A stretch of 64,000 nt of DNA from Rhynchopus sp. YZ270_cl-10 (GCA_964035575.1 OZ037843.1:682001-746000), one strand, 5' to 3'. Counted from the first letter of the stretch, positions 19,058 through 29,026 are shown. Program-made: numbers and translations. Notes: generated by a model from the letters alone, not told the origin.

Positions 19058-19548
19058 TAATTGGAAAATAGGTAACCCCCCCTAATTTGGCATCTCTGTC
19101 GCATCATTTATGGATTGAGGTGTGCTGTCTGTAAAGTTCTTATTTCTAACCTTTTTTCCAAAGGAGACGTTAGAGCACACATCCCTTCACTTCAAAACAA
19201 AACAAACAAAAAAAGAGAAAAAAAAATAATAATAAAAAAACAAGAGCAAACACCCTGAAAAAAAACAAAAAAGCAAAATAAGAGCACAAAGCAAAAATAT
19301 AAAAAAAAAAAAGTCGAAACTACAAAAAACTTCATAAAAACCCATTCAAATCCCCTCACGTCGAGCAACACACAAAGCACAAATACGACCCCCCCAATAA
19401 TAACCCCAGTTAAGACCCCACCCCTTTGGTGGGGTGATTGTCGATACAACAACAAAAAGCGTAAAGTTCACTGACTACCACGTCAATTTTTCAATTTTTC
19501 AAAAAAAAAAATAAAGGTTCCCCAAGCGGGTCCTTAGGCAATTGTCGA

Positions 19549-19582
<34 letters not shown>

Positions 19583-19837
19583 CGTGCAATGATCGGTCTT
19601 TGCGCCCATATCCATTCATGGATAAAACGGCGAGTTTTTTTTTAAAGTCAGTGCTTGCATCCCCGAGGTGTTTGCACTGTCAACTCTACTTTTAAACCCA
19701 TCTTAGTGTAGACACCCTCACAAGTGTGTTACGCTGTACTAAAACTTTTTTTTTTTGTTTTCTTTTCTTATTGTAACTCATTCCTGATCCCCAAACCCCA
19801 AACCCAAAACCCTCCCAAACCCAACACAATAAAAATA
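19058..19837. other. A-rich spacer
   Basis: Contains AAGCGGGTCCTTAGGCAATT (near 19525, as at window start), a minus-strand M2-like piece (19700-19752) and a short M4 (19648-19692). The A-runs yield lysine/phenylalanine-rich pseudo frames only. Confidence 0.35.
19648..19692 (+). repeat. Module M4, short variant
   Basis: CAGTGCTTGCATCCCCGAGG, TGTTTGCACTGTCAACTC; lacks the GATGAACGG part. Confidence 0.45.
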
Positions 19838-20036
19838 CGGGGCAACAGTATTGTAGTATACCATTGGTAAGCAATGGTATTCCTATGATATAGGTGAGTG
19901 AACGACACCTCCCCTTTTGCCAGTTGTGTACGTTTAGGAAAGGCAACTTCCTATTAAGCCCGCCGACTCCATTTTTCTTGGAGCTTCCAGGACCGTACAT
20001 TGCTCCGTTCCCTAAAAAGGGAATGGTAAAAAAAAG
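19838..20036 (+). ncRNA. Module M7, structured RNA-like repeat, copy 2
   Basis: The most complete copy. Hairpins: ATACCATTG/CAATGGTAT (perfect, 9 bp), CCTAT/ATAGG, AGGAA/TTCCT, CTCCA/TGGAG with a TTTTTCT loop, and TTCCC/GGGAA closed by CC..GG. Loop lengths differ from copies 1 and 3 while stems persist. Confidence 0.5.
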
Positions 20037-20039
20037 TTT

Positions 20040-20763
20040 TCACAACAATAACAAAAAATGAACAAAAAATCACAATAAAAACCACTTTATTCAAATCCTT
20101 CAAACCCAACTCCCCTACCAAATGGTGTTTTACTTTTATTTTTATTGCGCACACTACTTTGTGAGCGGAAAGTGTCACGTCGTTCACTCACCCGTGTGGA
20201 AGCGTCAATGCATCAAACAACTACAAGAAGGGGGGGAGAAAACGACACGTGATACTTTTGTTTTATTTTTTTACTTTTTTTTTTTTTGAACGGAGCGTGT
20301 CAAATACACCCCCTCCCCTACACCCCCCATCAGACCACAAGCCCCCCATCTTTGTTTTAAACCAAAAGGAATTTATTTCTTTTATTTATTACTCTAAAAT
20401 CCCCCCCACCTCAGTGTTTCTCTACACCAGAGGAGAGCAGCCCCCCCCCAAAAAAAAAAAAAATACCAGAAAATGAAATTTCTGCTTCTATTTTTTTTTT
20501 TTTTTTCAAATAAAACCCCCCCGAAGGCTTTGTTCGTCCAACCCTCTCCCCCACTTCCTTCCCCCAGATTGCGACAGAAACTGACAGATCGTGACACACG
20601 ATTCTGTCCAGTGTTTATGTTTTTTTTAAATCACAATAAGACGCGACCATATAATAAGGTGGAACTCAGTCCACTTTTTTTTAAATAGGTGGACAAAAAA
20701 ACACACCAGTTTTACCCTAAAAGTTTAAAACGAAAAGAAAAGAAAACGAAGAGAATACTAAAA
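20040..20763. other. Low-complexity spacer
   Basis: Contains C-rich and T-rich runs (20250-20520). No element ends and no supported frame. Confidence 0.3.
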
Positions 20764-20817
20764 GGAGACTGCACAACTGTGGCAACTCAAAACTGAGGCA
20801 ATTTCACTACTCCAACA
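20764..20817 (+). repeat. Module M1, copy
   Basis: GGAGACTGCACAACTGTGGC, CAAAACTGAGGCAATTTC, ACTACTCCAACAA plus A-run. Confidence 0.55.
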
Positions 20818-20881
20818 AAAAAAAAAAAATAAAGCCACGAGAAGCGAAAAAATCAGCGTCTTTTATCCCATTATTTAAATA

Positions 20882-21145
20882 CAGACCTGGGTGAGGATAG
20901 CAGAGCCCTCTTCGCTTGCTATTCAGTTAGGAGCTTAATCTTAGCTACTCAGGAGGGGGGGTATTTCCACCCCTCAGATGAAAAACCACGAAATACCGGA
21001 TGCTAGTAAAGCATGGTAACGAGTCTAGCCTCCGCCGTTCAGATCACGCACCAAAGGTACCCTGCCACGAGAGGGTTGTGTATGTTAAGTGACTCCTTTT
21101 AAAAAGGGTGCCTCAGTTCAAGAGGCTGAAGCACAAAAAAGCAAA
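20882..21145 (+). ncRNA. Possible structured RNA, about 260 nt, unassigned
   Basis: The segment is unlike its AT-rich surroundings and packed with short stems: GATAGCA..TGCTATT, GGGGGTA..ACCCC closed by CTCAG/CTCAG-like ends, CCATGCTTTAC against its near complement, ACCCTGC..GAGGGT and GCCTCAG..GAGGCTGA. The phrase TTAGCTACTCAGGAGG recalls the 7SL Alu-domain motif, but the SRP S-domain hallmarks were not found. Function unknown. A single copy in the window. Confidence 0.3.
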
Positions 21146-21158
21146 AAAGTAAGTTTAT

Positions 21159-21206
21159 AGTGTCGCTCATCCTCGGGGTGTCTACACTAATACAACTAAG
21201 TTTTCG
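21159..21206 (+). repeat. Module M2, copy
   Basis: GCTCATCCTCGGGGTGTC, ACACTAATACAACTAAG, TTTTCG. Confidence 0.6.
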
Positions 21207-21421
21207 AAATAGCAAAAAAAAGAAATACTTCATAAAAACCCCAAACCCTTCTCCCCCATTATTTTACTAAGTTTGTGAGGTAAAAAAAAAATGTCATGTC
21301 GTTCACACAACCGTGCTCCGCAACACCTCACCCTACAGGGAATAGTGTGTGGAAGCGTCAACGTCAAACAACTCCAATAAAGGGGGATGAGTGAACGGCA
21401 AGTGACACTTTGCATGTTATT

Positions 21422-21478
21422 AAGGCAACTAAGCACAGAGGAGCTTAGGTTCAGCTTTGCAAACTTTTATTTATTTTA
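21422..21478 (+). ncRNA. Module M3 hairpin, copy 3
   Basis: CTAAGCACAGAGGAGCTTAG with loop ACAGAGGA, then GTTCAGCTTTGCAAAC and TTTTATTTATTTT. Confidence 0.4.
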
Positions 21479-21649
21479 AAGAAAAGATGGGAATATTTTT
21501 GATCCCTCACCATATACTATCAATGTATTGATTGCATATGATGAAAATACTATCTATTTTATTCAACGGAAGACGACTGACACATTGTCTCTCCAGGGTT
21601 CAATAACCCACACATATCCTCCTTAGGAATGTCAGTTTCCTTTTCCACT

Positions 21650-21800
21650 TTGCACGATTAAACGTCTTTTGGGGAAGCGACGAAAAATGTGGACTCTAAA
21701 AATGGATTAAGACACTCCGGGATTATGCGACAATGTGTATTATTACTCCGGGTTGCCGTAATCCACATTTTTTTAGAGTCCACTTTTGGCGTTTCCCCAT
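21650..21800. mobile_element. Foldback element, TGGGGAA..TTCCCCA arms
   Basis: Left arm TTTGGGGAAGCG .. TGTGGACTCTAAAAATG, right arm TTTTTAGAGTCCAC .. GCGTTTCCCCA, with an inner pair CTCCGGGATTATG / TTACTCCGGGTTG region. A single inverted repeat of about 140 bp; no flanking duplication identified. Confidence 0.5.
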
Positions 21801-21891
21801 TTTTCTTTTTTTTTCTTTAAAGGCTTGTGGGTTGCTGTTGTTTTTTTAAATAGATAAGTGTGCATGCAGAAGTCACATTCATCGAACAGAC

Positions 21892-21953
21892 AGTGGAGAT
21901 TGCACAACTGTGGCAACACAACCGAGGCAACTACACTACTCCAACAATTTATC
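21892..21953 (+). repeat. Module M1, reference-like copy
   Basis: AGTGGAGATTGCACAACTGT, GGCAACACAACCGAGGC, AACTACACTACTCCAACA, ATTTATCA plus A-run: the closest to the family average. Confidence 0.65.
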
Positions 21954-22261
21954 ACAAAAAAAAAAAAAGCAAAAATTCTTTTCCTCTTCCTTTTTCACCC
22001 TGTCACCTCTCTCTGATGATCGAGGGAGGGTGTTTTTATTTTTTATTTTTTGTCAGTTTTTCTTCTCTGCTCTTTCTTAAATACGTCAAACGTGTCTGCA
22101 CTTCCACCCCCGTTTATAAAAATAAATAAAAAAATACCAAATATTTTGCCAGGAAATACAAACGACCGAGGATGCCGCGCGCGCGACTTTCCCCCCTTTT
22201 TTTTTTCCACACACCCACAACCAACACCACACTTCAGTGGGATAAAAACAATATAAAAATT

Positions 22262-22305
22262 AGTGGAGTTCATCCTGTGTCTACACTAATACAAACCCAG
22301 TTTTT
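22262..22305 (+). repeat. Module M2, copy
   Basis: AGTGGAGTTCATCCTGTGTC, ACACTAATACAAACCCAG; the CGGGG segment is missing. Confidence 0.5.
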
Positions 22306-22576
22306 CTGAATGTGGTTTTTTTACGTTTTTGGGTGTGGGGCAGGGAATACAATATATTCATTATAAGAAATGCGAGCTTATTGTTCTATCTTGTTCAAGC
22401 AAAACAATAATATTTTTCTCTGTCAGCAGGAGGGTGATGTCATTTATCCCCCTCTACTCCTGTGAAAAAAAAAAATTCATCTGATTGGGCTAAGTTCCAA
22501 ACGAAAAAAAACGATGTTTTGTGTTCCCAAAATAAATTCCTTTTTTTAGCAACAAACAATTTTTTTTTTAGTACAA

Positions 22577-22634
22577 TGCCTGCGTCTCGCCGATGAACGG
22601 TGAGGCGTTTGCACTTTTCAACTTCTCTTTTTTT
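22577..22634 (+). repeat. Module M4, copy
   Basis: GCCTGCGTCTCGCCGATGAA, CGGTGAGGCGTTTGCAC, TTTTCAACTTCTC and T-run. Confidence 0.6.
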
Positions 22635-23993
22635 TTTTTTATTTTTATTCCCCTCCCTCCCTTTTCCGCATGAGGCCATGTCTTTCGAGATTTTTCTCTT
22701 TAAAAAGGAACGCTCGATGTAAATTGCCGTTTCATGTCGACGCCCCCTCCCCACCCTTTATGGTTTGTTTTTGTCTTTGTCTTTTTTTCCCCTTCTTTTT
22801 TCTTTTTTCTTTTGCTCCTCTTTTCATCCCTAAAATCCACTAAAAGACAGTTCCCACAACTGTCTACCCTTTTCGAAAGCTTATAAGATGTGTGTGGCAT
22901 GAGAGAGAGCTGCATTCTTACAAACTTTTCTTTTTTCTTTTTTTTTTTTGGTTGCCATTGATTCTCAGACGAGTCAGATCTGAGGATGGAAATGCCATCC
23001 TTCCCCTCCCTTCTCTTTTCTTCTTAGAAAGAGATAATGCCTGTTTCCCCCCCTTTCCCCCCCCCTTTTTTATATTATTTGCTTTTTCTTTTACTGGGGG
23101 TGAATAAAAAAAAGCCGCCTCCATTCCGAGCCGAATTCTGGCTTTCTGTGACTTTTTTGGTGACTTTTTTTGGGGTCGGCATATTGGAAACACCTCAAAA
23201 AATAGGCGACGCAAGAGTAAAACGAGTATTTTTTTAAAAAATATTTCTGGGGCAGAAAATCGGGGCCAAAAAATGCCCAAAAAAAAAACCATATTTTCTC
23301 CCCCCCGGACTTCACCCAAATTAAATCTCAAAAAAAAAAACAAAAAACAAAAACAAAAATCAGAGAATTAAATTCTAGATGCCGAACGTACGCGGTTTTG
23401 GCATTTTTGGGGTTCTTCAGAGGATGTGATTGTCTTACCTTTGCGAAAAAAAAAAAAATCTTGCGGATTTTTTGTTAAATCCATTGGTGTATACAGGTGG
23501 ATTTGTGCGCACTTGACGTGGGTAGCGTACCAACTAAACAAAAGACGACGAGGTGTTCATTATTTCTCTGCACAAAAATAGCCAGAGATTACATTCGAGA
23601 TCAAAACCGCAAAATTCTTGCTTTATTTGCATTTTTGGGCTCAGGTGGTGGGACACATGGTGGTATTTTTCACCTTTGTCAACAAAAATAAAAAAAATCT
23701 GGGGTGTAAAAAATCACTATGGGGGTGGGAAAATACTTTATGGCCACGTGCAGGAAAAGTGCGGAAAATTTCTATGTGGCTGAAAAAGTGCGACACTGCA
23801 CCTTTCAGCTGTACCGGAAGAAAACCCCCTTTTTTTGGTACACTGTCACAAGAGGGCTTTGTGTTGCAAGTTCTATATATTTTTTTTTCACGTCCCTGAT
23901 GTTTTACTTATTGTCATGTGAAGTTCCATAGGTGCATACGATCTCTTTAGGAAAGTCTACCGGAAAGTCGGTTTTTTCCATTTTATTTGCTTG
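22635..23993. other. Long low-complexity spacer
   Basis: Pyrimidine-rich to 23100, then A/T-rich. AAAAATATTTCTGGGGCAG and GGCATATTGGAAACACC are unassigned. No frame with recognisable composition and no TIR pairs were found. Confidence 0.3.
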
Positions 23994-24052
23994 TGTTTTC
24001 ATCCGGATGGCTGACATCGTACGTGGGTCAGTCGGTGATGTTTGCAAGAAAT
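23994..24052 (+). repeat. Module M6, copy 1
   Basis: M6 landmarks: TTTCATCCGGATGGCTGGCA and CATCGTACGTGGGTCAGT, then GGAGGTGCCTGCATTAATAA. This copy reads GGATGGCTGACATCGTACGT, GGGTCAGTCGGTGATG, TTTGCAAGAAATC. Confidence 0.6.
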
Positions 24053-24387
24053 CATTCCTTTTATTTTTATTTTTATTCATTTTTAACTTTAATCCGCCCA
24101 ACCAGAACCTTTCCATCTCCACATCGTTTACCAATCGTCCATTTTATTTTATTTTGCCGAAAAAATCGTGGCCACTACCTGTGATAGTGTCTTTTATCAA
24201 ACAATGTTGTTTTTTTTTTGCCTTCCCAACACTCGCCCCCTCCCCTTTTATCGGTTGCGATCAAGGTGACCAAACGTGACCATCTTACCCAACCACTTTC
24301 CTTTTTCTTTCTCTTTTCATTCTTGTCACCAAAATTTCTTACTCAAGTTTTTTTTTTTTTTTTTTTTTTTTTTTGTATTGTTTTTTT

Positions 24388-24967
24388 CATGGCTCTCGCC
24401 GGGGGGTGATCGGGTTTTAAATCACCCAAAAAAAATTTTTTTAAAAAAAAGAGGGGTGATCCGGGTTTCGGATCACCCCTCCAAAAAAAAAAAAAAAAAA
24501 AAATCCCAGGGTTGAACCACGGGAGTTCCATGGGGAACTGGGTTGCTGACCGCATCATCCAGTCTGTACCTCAATTTTTTTTTGCCTGCGGCGCCATTTT
24601 TCCTTTTTTGCTCTGCAAAAAAGGTTTCGTTGAGTGAGTATGTGATGTAAAAGCTAGCTTTTTACACCGTACCTTATTTTTTTTTTCGCCTGCGGCGCTA
24701 TTTTGTATTATTTTTTTTGCTCCGCAAAAAAAAAGCACGTACATACAGTTCCCTATGTTCCCAATGTCCCTGGTCAGCAGTGCTGAAAAAATTTTTGGGC
24801 ATAAAAACAAGCTGACCCCAAACGAGGGGAGAAAGCGCCTCGCCTCCCTGCACTGGCAGGGAGTCGCGCGCGCGAAGCGCGCGCGCGACCGCTTTTACGG
24901 GGGGAAAGCTCGGGGACCCCAAATCACCCCCCATTTTGGCCAAAAGGGGTGATTGGCGAGAGCCCTG
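24388..24967 (+). mobile_element. hAT-like element, CAGGGCTCTCGCC family (580 bp)
   Basis: Left end CATGGCTCTCGCC, right end GGCGAGAGCCCTG, flanked by GTTTTTTT on both sides (24380-24387, 24968-24975), an 8-bp duplication (low complexity, so weaker proof). CAGGG-type TIRs are common in hAT elements. The interior begins with GGGGTGATCCGGG and GGATCACCCC palindromes and carries the cassette shared with 267-570. A GCGCGCGAAGCGCGCGCG palindrome is near 24875. No transposase. Confidence 0.7.
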
Positions 24968-24980
24968 GTTTTTTTATACA

Positions 24981-25016
24981 GCCTTAAGTACGAGAGGCTT
25001 AGGTTCATGTGGAAAA
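24981..25016 (+). ncRNA. Module M3 hairpin, copy 4
   Basis: GCCTTAAGTACGAGAGGCTT AGG: stem CC(T)TAAG/CTTAGG with one bulged T, loop TACGAGAGG, then TTCATGTGGAAAA. Confidence 0.4.
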
Positions 25017-25063
25017 TTTTTTACTTTTTTTTTGAGCGTCCTTTGTGTGCTTTCTCTCTGAAT

Positions 25064-25200
25064 CCACCTGATTTTTACCCAGCGTATAGGCGCGTATAGC
25101 GCGTAAAGGCGCGTAAAGGCTGGGAAAAATGGGTGGGGTTTGGCCTATACGGGCCTTTACGCGCCTATACGCGCCTATACGCGGGGTAAAAATCAGGTGG
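25064..25200 (+). mobile_element. CCACCTG-family foldback element (137 bp)
   Basis: Ends CCACCTGATTTTTACCC and GGGGTAAAAATCAGGTGG; flanked by TGAAT (25059-25063, 25201-25205). This is the cleanest 5-bp duplication of the family. The interior is full of GCGCGTATAGGCGCG-type words. Confidence 0.82.
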
Positions 25201-25440
25201 TGAATGGAAAGTATATGAAATTAGTTTTGTTATTTTTTTAAACCTACAACCTCGCTTTTCTTTGGAAGTGTGTGTATTCAAAATAGTAGGTCTATGAACG
25301 GGGGAGAGATTTTTTTTTTTTTTTCCACTAGCTCTCAGTAGCGTCTCACAGGCTGTTGTGTGTCTCACGGAGACAATCATAGATCACTCGAATATGCACA
25401 TACAATTCAATTTTACAAAAAGAAAATTTTTTTTTCTTCT

Positions 25441-25498
25441 TCAGTGCCTGCATCCTCCGATAAACGGTGAGGCGTTTGCACTTTCAACTTCTCTTTTT
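25441..25498 (+). repeat. Module M4, copy
   Basis: CAGTGCCTGCATCCTCCGAT, AAACGGTGAGGCGTTTGC, ACTTTCAACTTCTC and T-run. Confidence 0.6.
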
Positions 25499-25555
25499 TA
25501 TTTTATTTTATTATACATGGCTTGCAGAGCATCTTTTCAGATAATGATGAATTTT

Positions 25556-25706
25556 GGTGAGTGACCGACACCTCTCCTTTTTTTGCCTTTTTTTTTTGTG
25601 TGTGTACGTTTAGGAAAGGCAACTTCCTATTAAGCCCGCCGACTCCATTTTCTTGGAGCTTCCAGGACCGTGCATGATCCGTTCCCTACGAAGGAATGGT
25701 AAAAAA
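25556..25706 (+). ncRNA. Module M7, 5'-truncated copy 3
   Basis: Begins at GTGAGTGACCGACACC, lacking the first two hairpins. The AGGAA/TTCCT, CTCCA/TGGAG and TTCC/GGAA stems remain, the last with a CTACGAA loop. 5' truncation fits retroposition of a transcript. Confidence 0.45.
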
Positions 25707-25836
25707 GTTTGCAAACAAAAAATCAAGATCCTCTTCAAGCCATGTTTATATACTATCAAGGTGGCTAAGTATGCGGGCCCCAGCATAATCTTACCAATCT
25801 TTCTTTTTCTCTTTTATTTTTTATTTTTATTTTTAC

Positions 25837-26338
25837 ACGGGTCGGGAAAGATCTTTTGTCTTTTTTTGTCTTTTTTCGAGAATCTCGGGAGAAAAAAAAA
25901 AAAAATCAAGATTTTCAGGATTTTTGTCTTTTTTTTTCAGGATCTCTCGAGATCTTTGAGATCTTTGAAAAATCCTGAAAAAAAAAGGAAAAAAAGAGAA
26001 AAAAAGATGAAAAAGATCTTGAAAATCTTTTTTTTCTCAAAAAAAAGATAAAAAAGATTTTTGGGATTTTGAAAAATCTTTTTGGGAAAAAAAAAAAAAA
26101 AGATTTTGAAAATCTTTTTTTTTTTTTTCAAAGATTTCTCAAGATCTCGAGATTTTTCATGAAATTTCATGGATTTTTCCAGGATTTTTCAGGATTTTTT
26201 CAGGATTTTCCCAGGATTTTCAAATCTTTTCTCTTTTTTTTTTTCTCCCAAAAATCTTTTTTTTTTTTTTTTTTTCGGGAGAAGAGGATTTTTTTTCTCG
26301 AAAAAAAAAAAAAAAAAAAAGATCTTTCCCGACCCGTG
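25837..26338. mobile_element. Palindromic-word element, GATC/GATCTT type (502 bp)
   Basis: Left end CACGGGTCGGGAAAGATC, right end GATCTTTCCCGACCCGTG, a perfect 18-bp TIR. Flanked by TTTTTA (25831-25836, 26339-26344), a 6-bp direct repeat, though the flank is T-rich. The body is almost entirely GATCTT, AAAATCTTTT, CTCGAGA and GGATTTTTC words with A/T-runs. No coding capacity. Confidence 0.68.
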
Positions 26339-26505
26339 TTTTTATTTTTTTTTAAATCCAGCGTCCAGAGGAATACGACTCTGAACGTTTTACTTTACGA
26401 AACAAAGTCTCTACGAAACCAAGAAATACTCCATGCTATTTTAGCCCTCCCCCTCCCCTCCCTTCCCCTCCCCTCCCCCCCTTTTTTTTGTGATTTCACC
26501 CTCCA

Positions 26506-26567
26506 TAATCCTCCGGATGGCTGGCATCGTACGTGGGTCAGTTGGAGGTGTGCCTGTATCAATAGCC
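26506..26567 (+). repeat. Module M6, copy 2
   Basis: ATCCTCCGGATGGCTGGCAT, CGTACGTGGGTCAGTTGG, AGGTGTGCCTGTATCAA. Confidence 0.6.
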
Positions 26568-26654
26568 ATTCTTTTTTTTGTTTTTTGTTCCCCCCCTTTT
26601 TTTTGTAATCAAAAGTTAAACCAAACCTCTGCCCCAATTAAGAACCTCTCCCCC

Positions 26655-26728
26655 TAATGGTGGCAGTATTGTGATGGGAGCCCATTGTAATACGCAATGG
26701 GGCTCCCATCACAATACTGCCACCATTA
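26655..26728. repeat. Near-perfect 33-bp-arm hairpin
   Basis: TAATGGTGGCAGTATTGTGA .. GCCCATTG pairs with CAATGGGGC .. CAATACTGCCACCATTA across a 7-nt loop, with one bulged base. Flanking TA dinucleotides could be a target duplication of a tiny element; a transcribed hairpin is the alternative. Confidence 0.7.
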
Positions 26729-26958
26729 TCTCTCTCCCCTCCCTCCCCCTACCTTTCCCTTCTTGGCTCCCTCCACTGCTCCATCATTATTCCCCCGTAC
26801 CACCACGCCATTCCCAGCCTTGATGAGATGCAACAGACATTTCTTTATCTCAACAGGTTTTTTTTTTTTTGTGTTGAAGCCGGGAGAGGAAGATCATCCC
26901 CGCCTTCACGACAATGACGACAATGTTAAATGAGGGAATTTTTTTTTTTTTATATGAA

Positions 26959-27609
26959 TGGTGTGGCTGAAACCAGCAAATTTCACTGCTAAAGAACTGC
27001 CAACAAACTGCTAAATAATACCCTTTTTTTAGGGGTGGTGTATAAAAACATTTTTTTACCTTGGTTTTTCCACTCCCCCTGTTGGCGCGCCTCCACTCTT
27101 GCATACCCATGTGTGACCCCACCGTTGAACGCAATCGACTCGCTGAGTCAAAAGAACGCACAGAACGGGGCTGGAAAAAATCACGAAAAACGCGTACCGT
27201 GCGCCTGCGGCGCCCACAAAGTGAGTTTTCCCCCTGTGTATACTGTGTATACTGTGTATACTGTGTATACTGTGTATACTGTGTATACTGTGTATACTGT
27301 GTATACTGTGTATACTGTGTATACTGTGTATACTGTGTATACTGTGTATACTGTGTATACTGTGTATACTGCGGAAATTGACCAAAAACGAGAACTTGTC
27401 CATTTCGGCGAATTGACCCCACCACTGGCCAGACGGATTCCGGAAATGCAAATTCCGGCGTTAAAAAGCTCACCAACGAAAAAAAAAATTTTTTTTTCCA
27501 ACACCCGTGGGGAAAAATTTTTTTATACACCACCCCCCCAAAAATGCATGCTAACAAAGTGCTAACAAACTGCTAAATAATACCCTTTTTTTTGGGTTCA
27601 GCCACACCA
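26959..27609 (+). mobile_element. TGGTGTG-family element C (651 bp) with nested inverted repeat
   Basis: Left end TGGTGTGGCTGAAACC, right end GGGTTCAGCCACACCA, flanked by ATGAA (26954-26958, 27610-27614). Inside, ACTGCTAAATAATACCCTTT occurs near both ends in the same orientation, and GGGGTGGTGTATAAAAA / TTTTTATACACCACCCC forms a second, inner inverted repeat. It carries the CCGTGCGCCTGCGGCGC motif and a 9-bp array. Confidence 0.75.
27235..27370. repeat. (TGTGTATAC)n array, 15 copies
   Basis: Perfect 9-bp tandem array inside the TIR element; its translations (CVY, HSI) are spurious. Confidence 0.95.
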
Positions 27610-27614
27610 ATGAA

Positions 27615-28032
27615 ACAATTTTTTTTTTTAATTTTTTGACAAAAAAAGAGGAAATAGAATCGACTGAAGGCATTGGTTTTCATTCAGTAGTTGTCCTTTT
27701 TTTAAATCACTTCGCAACTCATACAGAAGAAAACGCAACAAAATTTGCAGAGCGGAAAAAAGTTGTTTTTTTTTTTTTTAAATTCACTCTGTCGTATCCT
27801 GTAAGTCCGATTCTATTTTTTTTTGTTCCGTAAACCGTACAATATATGGACCGTAGACCTGCTCTGTACCATTTTTCTATTGTTTTCATATCAGATGTAA
27901 ACCACGAAAAATGGATGTAGGACTGCATGGTTGCCCGGTACATCCGGTCATTGTAAGCCTCGAGTCAAGGTCATCATCCACTTTACCGTTGTTGTACTGT
28001 TTGAACGGTGGTTTTTGCATCCTGCCGTCTTA
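27615..28032. other. Spacer without supported gene
   Basis: ATCAGATGTAAACCACGAAA then GGTACATCCGGTCATTGTA near 27890-27955 resembles 54280-54350 (GGATGTAAACCACGAAATGG .. CACCGGTCATTGTA), a shared dispersed segment. No frame of note. Confidence 0.35.
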
Positions 28033-28174
28033 CACGATGAAGTAGTAAATGATTTGTCTTTGTGGTTTTACTTTGCGGTTGCACCGTGTTAAGGCAATGG
28101 TACCGTTGAGTTACAACAGTGAAGCCACAAAAAAATAAAACCACAAAAGGCAAGTCATTTACTTCACCATCGTG
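28033..28174. mobile_element. CACGAyG foldback element (142 bp)
   Basis: Left CACGATGAAGTAGTAAATGA, right TCATTTACTTCACCATCGTG; TA on both flanks (28031-28032, 28175-28176). Inner arms TTGTGGTTTTA / TAAAACCACAA. A compact relative is at 57152 and half a copy at 17201. Confidence 0.6.
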
Positions 28175-28305
28175 TATCCATTGTCGCCGTCACACCCAAA
28201 CACACGCTCCACCTGCACGTCTGCTTTTCTCATAGAAGGTTGGTAAAGAGGGGCTCTCCTGGGTTCTCTCGCCCCTTGTATCTGCAACAAAAGAATTTTT
28301 TTAAT

Positions 28306-28350
28306 AGTGGAGCTCATCCTCGTGGTCTACACTGATATGACCAAGTTTTT
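28306..28350 (+). repeat. Module M2, copy
   Basis: AGTGGAGCTCATCCTCGTGG, TCTACACTGATATGACC, AAGTTTTTA. Confidence 0.55.
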
Positions 28351-28531
28351 ATTAAAAAAAAAACAAAACAAAAAAAGCAAAAAAAAATCGACACAACGAC
28401 AAAAAAACGATGGGAGCGCTGCTTTGTTGCAGTTGCTTCCAGGGCCTGCTCTCGTAAATGAGCCGGACCCTTTTAGTGCCCCCAAAAAAAAGCAACAAAA
28501 AAAAAAAAAAAAAAAAGAAAAAAAAAATCGA

Positions 28532-28575
28532 AGTGGAGCTTACAATCAGTCATCGGTAGCAACTACACTATTCCC
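28532..28575 (+). repeat. Module M1, degenerate copy
   Basis: AGTGGAGCTTACAATCAG then GCAACTACACTATTCCCTC; centre diverged. Confidence 0.35.
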
Positions 28576-28720
28576 TCATTCCCCCCTTTTTTTTGTATAT
28601 TTGCTTTTTTTTTATTGGGGGGGCAGTATTATGTAAAACCGTTTTTATTGTATCCTGAGTGTATCCGCGTTGCTTACTTCACATATGAGTGGAGCGAGAG
28701 GACGAGAAAAAAAAATGGAA

Positions 28721-28790
28721 AGTGGAGATTGCACAACTGTGTGTGGCAAACACAAACCGAGGCAACTACACTACTCCAACAATTTATCAA
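28721..28790 (+). repeat. Module M1, copy
   Basis: AGTGGAGATTGCACAACTGT, GTGTGGCAAACACAAACC, GAGGCAACTACACTACTC, CAACAATTTATCA plus A-run. Confidence 0.6.
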
Positions 28791-29026
28791 AAAAATTATG
28801 CGTGGGGCTCACACAAAGAAGAAAGTGAGGTGTCTACACGTTATCAATGATTCAATTATCCAAAAAAGGAAAAAAAAGGGGGGGAAAACACATTCCCAAA
28901 AAGAAATATTTTACCTACCCTCCAACTACCCTTTTCTCTCTCACAACAAGACTCTGTTTTTTTTCCTCCTTCTTTTTCTTGTTTTGAAATACTCTTTTTC
29001 ATTTTTGTGTAAAGTAAAGTAAAAAA

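Noticed and set aside
26069-26608. 179-codon F/K-rich frame
   Set aside because: Translation of T/A runs inside a palindromic-word element.
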